From Pseudomonas wayambapalatensis (GTDB taxonomy: Bacteria; Pseudomonadota; Gammaproteobacteria; Pseudomonadales; Pseudomonadaceae): a stretch of 64,000 nt of DNA. Where the stretch lies: positions 2,765,501 through 2,829,500 of the forward strand of contig CP077096.1 in the NCBI GenBank assembly GCA_014268975.2, read 5' to 3'. The notes under the pieces were generated by a model, which saw nothing but the letters and a program-made list of their open reading frames with translations, was not told where the DNA came from and searched no databases. The position numbers and the translations under genes are program-made. Positions 45,869-53,711 of the stretch are shown here, piece after piece; the stretch's first letter is position 1, and each line of letters begins with the position of its first letter.

Positions 45869-46912
45869 TCAAAGCCTCCAGCATCCTTCGAAGCGTTCGC
45901 AAACGCCATATTGCCGGTCAAGCTGCGCCATGGCCCGCAGGTGTTCGAGCTTCGCTTCAGCGGTGACCTGGCGGTAGACCCGCACGTAGTAACGGCCCAT
46001 GTCGCGCATGCGTACCTCGCGGCCGTTGTAGCGATTACCCGGTTCCAGGCCCGCCCAGATCTGCAACTGCTGATCCTGCACGCTGTTGAGGTATTGGCGA
46101 TTATTGTCGCGGAATCTGGCCTGGGTGAGGGCCTTGACCTGGCCAAGGGCTTGCTCGAAATGCTGCAGATTGGCGCGGTACTGGTCCCAGTAGGCATCGG
46201 GCAGCGTGGCATTGCCCAAGGCCTGGCGACGTTCGGCGATCTGCCGATCGGCCGGAGGTTGCTGCAGGTTGCTGGCTTGCAGTATGTCGATCACTGCGCC
46301 GGACGAGGTGAGGCTGTCATTGATAAGGCCTTCGATCATTGCGCTGCGTTGCACGGAGGCGGGCAGTGGAGTGGGCGGTAGCGGGAACAGCGGGGAGGTG
46401 CCGCTACAGCTTGCCAGGGGCTCATCGCTCAGTGGGTAGGGGATGCGAACATCCTTGCCGTCGATGCGTTGCAGGCGGGTGAGTTGAAGCATGCAGTAAC
46501 CGTCGCTGCGATCGACGCTCACTTCGTATTCCGAACCGGCGGCGGGGGTGAAGGTGACCCCGATCGAGCAAGGCGCGCCACCGGTGCTCAAGGTGTTGGC
46601 AAATAGATAGAGTGGCTGGTCGGGCTCCAGGCGGATCTCCAGGTAGCCACGGGTGTCGGCGGTGGGCGGCACGCGCATGTCGGCGCGGCGTCGAGTGTCT
46701 CTGGCCAGGAAATTGTTGAGCAGGCCGGTGGTGCTGCCCTCGCACCGGGGACCTCGGTAGACATCCAGCGTCGAGTTGGAAGTGTTGGCGACGTAGCGCA
46801 GTTTCGACGCGTCAGTGCGGCTGCTGTCCTGGTAGGTGCCGTTGAAGCTGCAGGCGCCGAGCAGTGTGCAGGCGGCAACCAGAGTGATGGAGCGTGCTGC
46901 GGTGGCGAGCAT
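45869..46912 (-). CDS. Putative lipoprotein of unknown function
   Basis: A 347-residue exported lipoprotein. The signal sequence ends with a lipobox ('AACTLLGAC', Cys about residue 20). I do not recognise a named family. The N-terminal half is beta-rich ('YLEIRLEPDQPLYLFANTLSTGGAPCSIGVTFTPAAGSEYEVSVDRSDGYC'); the C-terminal part is helical with many Gln and Arg ('QHFEQALGQVKALTQARFRDNNRQYLNS'). There are paired cysteines late in the sequence ('GVCERFEGCW'). The start is the ATG at 46912; the longer frame to 47125 is not used. It is monocistronic. Confidence 0.75.
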   Translation of the reverse strand: MLATAARSITLVAACTLLGACSFNGTYQDSSRTDASKLRYVANTSNSTLDVYRGPRCEGSTTGLLNNFLARDTRRRADMRVPPTADTRGYLEIRLEPDQPLYLFANTLSTGGAPCSIGVTFTPAAGSEYEVSVDRSDGYCMLQLTRLQRIDGKDVRIPYPLSDEPLASCSGTSPLFPLPPTPLPASVQRSAMIEGLINDSLTSSGAVIDILQASNLQQPPADRQIAERRQALGNATLPDAYWDQYRANLQHFEQALGQVKALTQARFRDNNRQYLNSVQDQQLQIWAGLEPGNRYNGREVRMRDMGRYYVRVYRQVTAEAKLEHLRAMAQLDRQYGVCERFEGCWRL

Positions 46913-47006
46913 GATCGTCCTTGAGCGTTGGGTGAGGGCGGTGCAGATGCTAGAGGTGATGGCACAGTTCGTCCAGTGTGCCATCATCGACTGCGCCGCC
47001 TGGGCT

Positions 47007-47945
47007 TCAGTCGACAGCGGCCTGCGTGGCAATCTCCCGCTCATCCTGTGCCACCACCTGCTGGCACAGCTCGATGATCTGTTCGCGCATCCAGCGGTTG
47101 GCCGGGTCCTGATCAGTGCTTTCATGCCAGTACAAGTGCGTTTCCAGTGGCGGGACTTCTACCGGCAGCGTCAGGTAGCGCAACTGATGGCGGCGTGCGA
47201 AGCGCTCGGGTACGGTCATCACCATGTCGGTCTGCTGCAGCACCTGTGAGGCCATCAGGTAGTGTTGCGAGCGCAGCGCGATCTTGCGCTGCACGCCCAT
47301 CTTGCCCAGCGCCAGATCGACGTAGCCCAGGCCGTTGCGACGGCTGGAAATATGGATATGGGTCATGCCCAGGTAGCTATCGAGCGTCAGCTTGGCCTCG
47401 CCCAGCGGGTGGCCCTGGCGCAGGGCGCAGACATAGCGATCCTGCATCAGCTTGACGTGGCGGACCTGGGGGTCGGTGTTCAGCGGAGCATCGACGGCGA
47501 AGTCCAGGCGGCCTGCGGCCAGCTCCTTGGTGGTCTCGCGGCGCTTGCACAGGAAGCTCTCGATCACCACACCCGGCGCCAGGCGGCGCAAGCGCTGGAA
47601 CAGCAGAGGCAGGACCACCGCCTCGGTGAGGTCGGTCATGCTGATGCGGAAGGTCTTGCTGGCCTGCTGCGGATTGAAGATTCGGCTTTCCTGCACCGAA
47701 GTGCGCAGCAGGGCCAGGGCGTTACGCACCGGCCCGATGATGTTCTGCGCCATCGGTGTCGGCACCATGCCTTGGGCGGTGCGCACGAACAGTGGGTCGT
47801 TGAAGGTTTCGCGCAGGCGCGACAGGGCGTTGGAAACGGCAGGTTGAGTGATGCCGACGATCTGCCCGGCACGGGTCAGGTTTGCTTCGGTGTAGATGGC
47901 GTCGAAGACGATGAACAGGTTGAGATCGACCTTGCTGAGGTTCAT
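47007..47945 (-). CDS. LysR family transcriptional regulator (NodD/NahR-like)
   Basis: A 312-residue LysR protein with N-terminus 'MNLSKVDLNLFIVFDAIYTEANLTRAGQIVGITQPAVSNALSRLRETFNDPLFVRTAQGMVPTPMAQ'. This is the pattern of the NodD/NahR/LeuO-like subgroup. The effector domain contains 'FRISMTDLTEAVVLPLLFQRLR'. It is divergent from the acyl-CoA dehydrogenase gene, with a CGAT-N5-ATCG dyad at 47977-47989 between them, and is the natural candidate to regulate it. Confidence 0.9.
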   Translation of the reverse strand: MNLSKVDLNLFIVFDAIYTEANLTRAGQIVGITQPAVSNALSRLRETFNDPLFVRTAQGMVPTPMAQNIIGPVRNALALLRTSVQESRIFNPQQASKTFRISMTDLTEAVVLPLLFQRLRRLAPGVVIESFLCKRRETTKELAAGRLDFAVDAPLNTDPQVRHVKLMQDRYVCALRQGHPLGEAKLTLDSYLGMTHIHISSRRNGLGYVDLALGKMGVQRKIALRSQHYLMASQVLQQTDMVMTVPERFARRHQLRYLTLPVEVPPLETHLYWHESTDQDPANRWMREQIIELCQQVVAQDEREIATQAAVD

Positions 47946-47976
47946 AGGGGCGCCACGCGTTGTTGATGTTATTCGT

Positions 47977-47989
47977 CGATCATATATCG
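47977..47989. promoter_or_regulatory. CGAT-N5-ATCG dyad between LysR and acyl-CoA dehydrogenase genes
   Basis: The dyad CGAT-CATAT-ATCG lies in the AT-rich 141-bp divergent region and contains the T-N11-A spacing typical of LysR sites. It is the best candidate for the binding site of the adjacent LysR regulator. Confidence 0.4.
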
Positions 47990-48086
47990 GTTATGAATGT
48001 TAATACACGCGGAAAATAGACTAGGTGGATTGACCTGGGCTGCTCTAGGCTCTGTGCATGTTCTTCATTCCGCAAAGGTAGCCCAG

Positions 48087-49316
48087 ATGGATTTCGCCTA
48101 TACGCCCAAGGTCCAGGCTCTGCGCGAGCGCGTCACCGCGTTCATGGACACCCATGTCTACCCCGCCGAAGCCGTGTTCGAGCGTCAGGTTGCCGAAGGT
48201 GATCGCTGGCAGCCCACTGCGATCATGGAAGAGCTCAAGGCCAAGGCCCGGGCCGAAGGGCTGTGGAACCTGTTCTTGCCCGAGTCCGAGTACGGCGCGG
48301 GGCTGACCAACCTGGAATACGCACCGTTGGCCGAGATCATGGGCCGTTCGCTGCTGGGGCCGGAGCCGTTCAACTGCTCGGCGCCGGATACCGGCAACAT
48401 GGAGGTCCTGGTGCGTTATGGCAGCGAGGCGCAGAAACAGCAGTGGCTGGAACCACTGCTGCGCGGCGAAATCCGCTCGGCGTTTGCCATGACCGAACCT
48501 GACGTGGCCTCGTCCGATGCCACCAACATGGCTGCCACCGCCGTGCGTGATGGTGACGAGTGGGTGATCAACGGGCGCAAGTGGTGGACCTCCGGCGCCT
48601 GCGACCCGCGCTGCAAGGTGATGATCTTCATGGGGCTGTCGAACCCCGATGGCCCGCGCCACCAGCAGCACTCGATGGTGCTGGTGCCCACCGATGCTCC
48701 CGGGGTGAAGATCGTTCGCCCGCTGCCGGTGTTCGGTTACGACGACGCGCCCCATGGTCATGCCGAGGTGCTGTTCGACAACGTGCGCGTGCCTTACGAC
48801 AACGTCATCCTCGGCGAAGGGCGTGGTTTCGAGATTGCCCAGGGGCGCCTGGGGCCAGGCCGTATCCACCATTGCATGCGGTCGATCGGCATGGCTGAAC
48901 GTGCCCTGGAGCTGATGTGCAAGCGTGCGGTAAGCCGCACCGCGTTCGGTCGCCCGCTGGCCCGGCTGGGCGGCAATGTCGACAAGATCGCCGACTCGCG
49001 GATGGAAATCGATATGGCGCGCCTGCTGACCCTCAAGGCGGCGTACATGATGGACACCGCCGGCAACAAGGTGGCGCGTAGCGAGATTGCCCAGATCAAG
49101 GTGGTGGCGCCGAATGTCGCGCTCAAGGTGATCGACCGGGCGATCCAGATTCATGGTGGTGCGGGTGTTAGCGGCGACTTCCCGCTGGCCTACATGTATG
49201 CCATGCAGCGTACCTTGCGCCTGGCCGACGGGCCCGATGAAGTGCACCGGGCGGCGATCGGCAAGTACGAGATCGGCAAGTATGTGCCCAAGGAGATGCT
49301 GCGCAGCGGGCAGTAA
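48087..49316 (+). CDS. Acyl-CoA dehydrogenase family protein
   Basis: A 409-residue FAD flavoenzyme that oxidises an acyl-CoA to an enoyl-CoA. Sequence marks include '[39 protein letters not shown]', '[27 protein letters not shown]' and the C-terminal '[44 protein letters not shown]'. It resembles the ACAD10/11-like group by its long N-terminal helix domain. No thiolase or hydratase follows, so its substrate range is unclear. It is divergent from the LysR gene. Confidence 0.92.
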   Translation: MDFAYTPKVQALRERVTAFMDTHVYPAEAVFERQVAEGDRWQPTAIMEELKAKARAEGLWNLFLPESEYGAGLTNLEYAPLAEIMGRSLLGPEPFNCSAPDTGNMEVLVRYGSEAQKQQWLEPLLRGEIRSAFAMTEPDVASSDATNMAATAVRDGDEWVINGRKWWTSGACDPRCKVMIFMGLSNPDGPRHQQHSMVLVPTDAPGVKIVRPLPVFGYDDAPHGHAEVLFDNVRVPYDNVILGEGRGFEIAQGRLGPGRIHHCMRSIGMAERALELMCKRAVSRTAFGRPLARLGGNVDKIADSRMEIDMARLLTLKAAYMMDTAGNKVARSEIAQIKVVAPNVALKVIDRAIQIHGGAGVSGDFPLAYMYAMQRTLRLADGPDEVHRAAIGKYEIGKYVPKEMLRSGQ

Positions 49317-49339
49317 GCCCGCTGGGCATGTACGTGCCG

Positions 49340-50425
49340 TCAAGGGCCGGTGTGGTTCGTGGCAGGGGCCGTGGATGATCCTGGCGCGGCGTCGCCAGGG
49401 GGCGCTTCGGCCTTGCTCGGGCTCTCTTGGGCCAAGGCAGGTTCTTGCCTTTCGCTGGCTCGGGTCTTGAACAGCGACAGCACCACGCCGCCCAGCAGCA
49501 ACCCGAATGTCACGCCCAGCGACAGCAGCGCGGGCACCTTGCCCACCAACCCGTGGTAGAAGATCTTGCAACCGATGAAGATCAGCACCATCGCCAGGGC
49601 GTACTTGAGGTAGACGAAGCGGTGCATCAACGCTGACAGGGCGAAGTACAGCGAGCGCAGGCCAAGGATGGCGAAGATGTTCGAGGTGTAGACGATGAAC
49701 GGATCCTGGGTGATGGCGAAGATCGCCGGCACGCTGTCGACGGCAAACACCAGGTCGGCCAGTTCGATCAGCACCAGGGCGAGAAACAGTGGAGTGGCGT
49801 AACGCAACGCCTTGCTCTGGCCGGGTGGCGTGAGACGGACGAAGAAGTGCTTGCCATGGATCTGGTCAGTGACCCGCATGTGCCTGCGCACGAAGCGCAG
49901 CACCGGGTTGTTGGCCAGATCCGGACGGCTGTCTTCCCTGGAAAGCGCCATCTTCACCCCGGTGAACAGCAGGAACGCACCGAACAGGTAGAGCACCCAG
50001 GCGAAGTTCTGTACCAGCGCAGCGCCCACGCCAATCATGATCGCACGCAGGACTACCACGCCGAGGATACCCCAGAACAGCACGCGGTGCTGGTAACGGC
50101 GAGGGATGGCGAAGAAGCTGAAGATCATCGCCATGACGAACACGTTGTCCATCGACAGCGACTGCTCGACCAGGAAGCCCGTGTAGAACTCCAGTGCCGA
50201 CTGGGCGCCGAGCTCGTACCACACCCATACCCCGAACAGCACGCCCACGCTGAAATAGCCCGAGTACAGCAGCAGGCTTTCACGCATTTCGATTTCACGT
50301 TCCTGGCGGTGCAGCACGCCCAGGTCGAGGACCAGCAGGGCGATGACGATGGTGACGAAGACCAGCCATAACCAAGTGCTGGTGCCGAGCAGGGGGGTTG
50401 TGAGGAATGTCTGCAGAGCTGTCAT
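49340..50425 (-). CDS. TerC family integral membrane protein (Alx-like)
   Basis: A 361-residue membrane protein with about nine helices, of the TerC/Alx family. The conserved acidic metal-binding parts are 'FLVEQSLSMDNVFVMAMIF' and 'ELADLVFAVDSVPAIFAITQDPFIVYTSN'. The family includes Mn2+ exporters such as E. coli Alx; this is a reasonable but unproved role here. The C-terminus is a disordered Pro/Ala/Ser-rich tail. A stable hairpin lies upstream of the gene at 50494-50543. Confidence 0.9.
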   Translation of the reverse strand: MTALQTFLTTPLLGTSTWLWLVFVTIVIALLVLDLGVLHRQEREIEMRESLLLYSGYFSVGVLFGVWVWYELGAQSALEFYTGFLVEQSLSMDNVFVMAMIFSFFAIPRRYQHRVLFWGILGVVVLRAIMIGVGAALVQNFAWVLYLFGAFLLFTGVKMALSREDSRPDLANNPVLRFVRRHMRVTDQIHGKHFFVRLTPPGQSKALRYATPLFLALVLIELADLVFAVDSVPAIFAITQDPFIVYTSNIFAILGLRSLYFALSALMHRFVYLKYALAMVLIFIGCKIFYHGLVGKVPALLSLGVTFGLLLGGVVLSLFKTRASERQEPALAQESPSKAEAPPGDAAPGSSTAPATNHTGP

Positions 50426-50493
50426 GAGCCCCTCCTTGATTGTCGACGTTGCATGGCAACAGTGATTCCGACATGGCGGCGCAAACCGTCAGA

Positions 50494-50543
50494 GGGGCCC
50501 GGCATCACATGGGTGTAAGCCTAGTCCATGGAGTGCCGGGGCC
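50494..50543. other. Large hairpin upstream of terC-like gene
   Basis: GGCCCGGCA (50496-50504) and TGCCGGGGCC (50534-50543) pair with a bulged C, and the loop contains an inner CATGG/CCATG stem. It lies between the end of the OpuAC-type gene (50575) and the terC-type start (50425). It may terminate the former or form a 5' leader for the latter. I do not see the consensus of the yybP-ykoY manganese riboswitch. Confidence 0.45.
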
Positions 50544-50574
50544 AAGGGGAGGGGTGTTACATTTCTTTGCCTGA

Positions 50575-51600
50575 TTAGGGTTTCCCGAGCGCGTCGACGA
50601 CTTTGCGCGCCACTTCGGACGGCATCCAGGCTTCCCAGACCTGCGGATGCTCGCGCAGAAATACCTTGGCCGCCTCCCGCGGGTCCTGGCGTTTCTCGCT
50701 CATGATGGCCAAGGCCTGATTGAGGGTGTCGATTGGCAAGTCGACTTTTTCGAACAGGGCCACCAGGTCCGGGTATTGCGTCTTGAAAGCCCGCGATACG
50801 CCAATCGACAGTTTGGCGGGCAGCGAACTGCTGCCGCGTGGGGCGGGATTGGCCGGGTCGGTCAAAGTGGCCCAGGCCTGGGCATCGTAAGGCGGCTCTT
50901 CCAGGCGTACGAGGTCGAAGCGGCCCATCAGGGGCGTGGGGCTCCAGTAATAGAACAGCACGGGCTGGCCGCGCCGAATCGCCGAGCTGACCTCGGCATC
51001 GAGGGCGGCGCCGGAGCCGGTGCGAAAATTGGTGTATAGCCCCTCTAGTGCGTAAGCCTTGAGCTTCTGGGTGTTGACGATTTCCGACGTCCAGCCGCTG
51101 GGGCTGTTGAGGAAGCGGCCTTTGGTCGGCGCCTCGGGGTCTTTGAATACCTGCGGGTAGCGCTTGAGGTCGGCGACGCTCTTGAGTTCTGGCGCCAGCG
51201 GCTTCAGGTTGCGCGCCGGGTCGCCCTTGATCACGTATGCCGGCACATACCAGCCTTCCACGGCGTTCTTCACGGTATCGCCCAAGGCGAACACCAGGCC
51301 TTTTTTCTCGGCGTCGACCCAAGCGGGGCTGCGGCCGGCCCATTCTTCGGCGATCACTTGCAGGTCGTTTTTCGCCAGTGCCACTTCCATGCTGACGGTA
51401 CTGCCGGGGAGGGTGTCAGTGGGGTATCCGTAACCCTTCTCGACGATCAGGCGCAGGATTTCGGTGGTCAGGGCGCCGCTTTCCCAGCCGATGGCGCCGA
51501 ACTGGATAGGCTTGGCTGACTCGGCGCGTGCCGCGCTGTCGGTACTGGCCAGGCCCAGCGCGAGCAGCAGCCCGGCCAGCAGCGTGGGAATCTTTTTCAT
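50575..51600 (-). CDS. Glycine betaine/proline-type ABC substrate-binding protein (OpuAC domain)
   Basis: A periplasmic binding protein of about 341 residues with signal peptide ('KKIPTLLAGLLLALGLASTDSAARA') and an OpuAC-type domain: 'FGAIGWESGALTTEILRLIVEKGYGYPTD', 'VSMEVALAKNDLQVIAEEWAGRSPAWVDA', 'YYWSPTPLMGRFDLVRLEEPPYD'. Two consecutive ATGs (51603, 51600) are possible starts; the second is better spaced from AGAGGTC. No ATPase or permease gene is adjacent, so the transporter partner lies elsewhere. The ligand is likely a quaternary amine, by family. Confidence 0.9.
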   Translation of the reverse strand: MKKIPTLLAGLLLALGLASTDSAARAESAKPIQFGAIGWESGALTTEILRLIVEKGYGYPTDTLPGSTVSMEVALAKNDLQVIAEEWAGRSPAWVDAEKKGLVFALGDTVKNAVEGWYVPAYVIKGDPARNLKPLAPELKSVADLKRYPQVFKDPEAPTKGRFLNSPSGWTSEIVNTQKLKAYALEGLYTNFRTGSGAALDAEVSSAIRRGQPVLFYYWSPTPLMGRFDLVRLEEPPYDAQAWATLTDPANPAPRGSSSLPAKLSIGVSRAFKTQYPDLVALFEKVDLPIDTLNQALAIMSEKRQDPREAAKVFLREHPQVWEAWMPSEVARKVVDALGKP

Positions 51601-51777
51601 CATGACCTCTTCGTTTGTGGGCTTGCCAACTGGGCAGTGTAGACCAGGGCATGGTAGGGCCGGGCTCGCGATGCTGCTTCCCTCTGCAAGCAAACCCTGA
51701 CCTGCCCAATCATCGTCCCACCGGCGGATGGTTGCTTGCCGGCCCCCACTTCTACTTTCTTGCCCCGAGGGCTTGTG

Positions 51778-53673
51778 ATGACTGACCTGAAATTTGTCCA
51801 TTACCGCAGCTACCGCTTCGATGGGCTACTGCTCGTTCGCTGTACCGGAAGTGATCTTGAGAACATCAAGCGCATCACCTACCAGTTGCACAGGAAAGAC
51901 GGGAATAGCGTCAGCTTGCTGCAGACCGAGACGGCACCTTCACATGCCTCCAGTGGTGAGTTGACCGACTATGGCTGCCCCATTACGTTCAAGGTCGATG
52001 CGCCTTACGGTCGTTTCGCCATCACGCCTACCGTGACCTGGATTCAAAAGGCGGGTGGCGCTACGCGCACATTTGCGCCACTGGAGTTCGACATTCAGCC
52101 CGGGGAATCGACGCGTACCTTTCTTGGCTCGGGCCGCAGCAGGCGCGACGCCACGTCTGATCCGGCGGCGCGCAAGATGCCGCAGTCGTTCGAGCTGGTC
52201 GACGACATGCTGCAGCAACACGACCCTATCAACTTCAAACCTGCGGTCGGCCCTTTGCTGGTGAAGTTTGCCGAGGGTGGTGCCGAGCGCTTCGCCGCAG
52301 ACATGCAAGCGGATTCGAACTCCCTGCTGATGCGGCGCTGGCCGGGGCTGGAGCATCTTTTGCAATGGCGCCAGTACCTTGAGCCCGAGCAACGCGATAT
52401 CGAAAGCTTGCAGGCATTGCGCGATTACTGGCAGATCGAACAGCCCGCCAGCATGAACAACGACACGTTCATCGTGCTCGGCAAACATGTGGCGCAACTG
52501 GACTACGTGGAGCATGTGCACCTGCCCCCCGTGGGCGAACAGTCGGCCGCAGGGCCATTGCTTCTCGCTGGTGCCTTGGCGACGGTGCTGACCGGGGTCG
52601 CCGTTCACTACGGTAACAAGGCATATGACGAGTCGCAGCCCACCCCCGATTTCGAAGCGCTTCAGCGCTACCTTGACGAGCCGGATGCGTTGATCAAGGG
52701 TCTTAACATCCGCAAGGCCTGGGAAAAGGAGGTCAAGGGGCGAGGGGCACGCGTGCATCTGGTCGATGGTGGTCTTTACCCAAATCATGAAGAGCTGCGC
52801 GGCAACAGCGCTATCAAGGTCATTGTCCTGGAGCCAAACGGTAGCCCTGATCACGGCAGCTCATCGGCAGGGGTGATAATCGCCTCTGCCAACGGTACCG
52901 GGGTTACAGGCATCAGCCATCAGTCGGAAGTGTTCTTCTACAACTCCGAGGCAGGAAGGCGCACGCTCGATCAACTGCTGATCCGGGTCATGCCCGGCGA
53001 TGTGGTCACCATAGTCCGTCAGGTCCACGATGCTAAAAGGCCGGAGGCGTACCTGCCGACGTTGCACTCCGCGATGTGGTCGAGCGTAATCGAACGATTG
53101 GTTGACCGTGGGGCTGTGGTCGTATGTGCAGCGGGTAATGGGTTCAACCAGGACAACAGCGATATCGGGGCAGTGGCAGGGACTGGGGTGAACCTGTCGC
53201 GATGGCGTTACTTCGATGCCACGAAAGACATTGGTGCCATCGTGGTAGGGGCGTGTGAGTCATGGTCTGGCCATCCCCACAGAAAATCCAACTACAACTA
53301 CCCCTATCGCATGCTCAACGCCTGGGGAGACTCGGTGGTGACACTTGGTTTGTCACCCACTGGGTTCTTGCAGGACAAGGACGGCAATGACAGGGACTAC
53401 ACCAACATCTATGGCGGCACCTCGTCTGCGACAGCGATGATAGGTGGCGCGCTGACGCTGATCCAGTCCTACGCCATGGAACAGCACCATCTCTACCTGA
53501 ACGCCTACGAGATGCATATGTTGCTGATGCAGACAGGCTACACCGACGCGATGTTCCCCCATGAATCCCAGCCGCCGATGGGCGTTCGGCCAAACGTGTA
53601 CGCCGCGTTGAGGCGGCTTGACAGGATTCTTGATGGCGGCCGGTTCTACTCGCCCCAAAAAAACGAAGGCTGA
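51778..53673 (+). CDS. S8 family serine protease with unusual N-terminal domain
   Basis: A 631-residue protein with a C-terminal subtilisin-like domain. The catalytic residues are Asp330 ('VHLVDGGLYPNHEEL'), His359 ('SPDHGSSSAGVI'), the oxyanion Asn454 ('CAAGNG') and Ser549 (GTSSATAM). There is no signal peptide. Residues 1-110 are beta-rich ('LENIKRITYQLHRKDGN', 'GRFAITPTVTWIQKAGGATR'), loosely like prokaryotic YEATS domains. A hydrophobic stretch lies at about 257-279. The ATG at 51778 follows GAGGG. It stands alone between an OpuAC-type gene and a chemoreceptor, with an intrinsic terminator after it. Function unknown; an intracellular effector or processing protease is possible. Confidence 0.85.
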   Translation: MTDLKFVHYRSYRFDGLLLVRCTGSDLENIKRITYQLHRKDGNSVSLLQTETAPSHASSGELTDYGCPITFKVDAPYGRFAITPTVTWIQKAGGATRTFAPLEFDIQPGESTRTFLGSGRSRRDATSDPAARKMPQSFELVDDMLQQHDPINFKPAVGPLLVKFAEGGAERFAADMQADSNSLLMRRWPGLEHLLQWRQYLEPEQRDIESLQALRDYWQIEQPASMNNDTFIVLGKHVAQLDYVEHVHLPPVGEQSAAGPLLLAGALATVLTGVAVHYGNKAYDESQPTPDFEALQRYLDEPDALIKGLNIRKAWEKEVKGRGARVHLVDGGLYPNHEELRGNSAIKVIVLEPNGSPDHGSSSAGVIIASANGTGVTGISHQSEVFFYNSEAGRRTLDQLLIRVMPGDVVTIVRQVHDAKRPEAYLPTLHSAMWSSVIERLVDRGAVVVCAAGNGFNQDNSDIGAVAGTGVNLSRWRYFDATKDIGAIVVGACESWSGHPHRKSNYNYPYRMLNAWGDSVVTLGLSPTGFLQDKDGNDRDYTNIYGGTSSATAMIGGALTLIQSYAMEQHHLYLNAYEMHMLLMQTGYTDAMFPHESQPPMGVRPNVYAALRRLDRILDGGRFYSPQKNEG

Positions 53674-53677
53674 GCGC

Positions 53678-53710
53678 GCCTGCGGCGGCAATTGCGCCGC
53701 AGGCTTTCTG
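53678..53710 (+). terminator. Intrinsic terminator of the S8 protease gene
   Basis: GCCTGCGGCG (53678-53687) pairs with CGCCGCAGGC (53695-53704) with a 7-nt loop, followed by TTTCTGTT on the plus strand. It starts 5 bp after the protease stop codon and separates it from the convergent chemoreceptor gene. Confidence 0.8.
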
Positions 53711-53711
53711 T

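Noticed and set aside
48045..49571. Long minus-strand frame opposite the acyl-CoA dehydrogenase
   Set aside because: The dehydrogenase on the plus strand has all family motifs; the antisense frame shows none.
50426..50574. yybP-ykoY manganese riboswitch before the TerC-type gene
   Set aside because: The conserved motifs of that riboswitch are not seen; only a generic hairpin is present.
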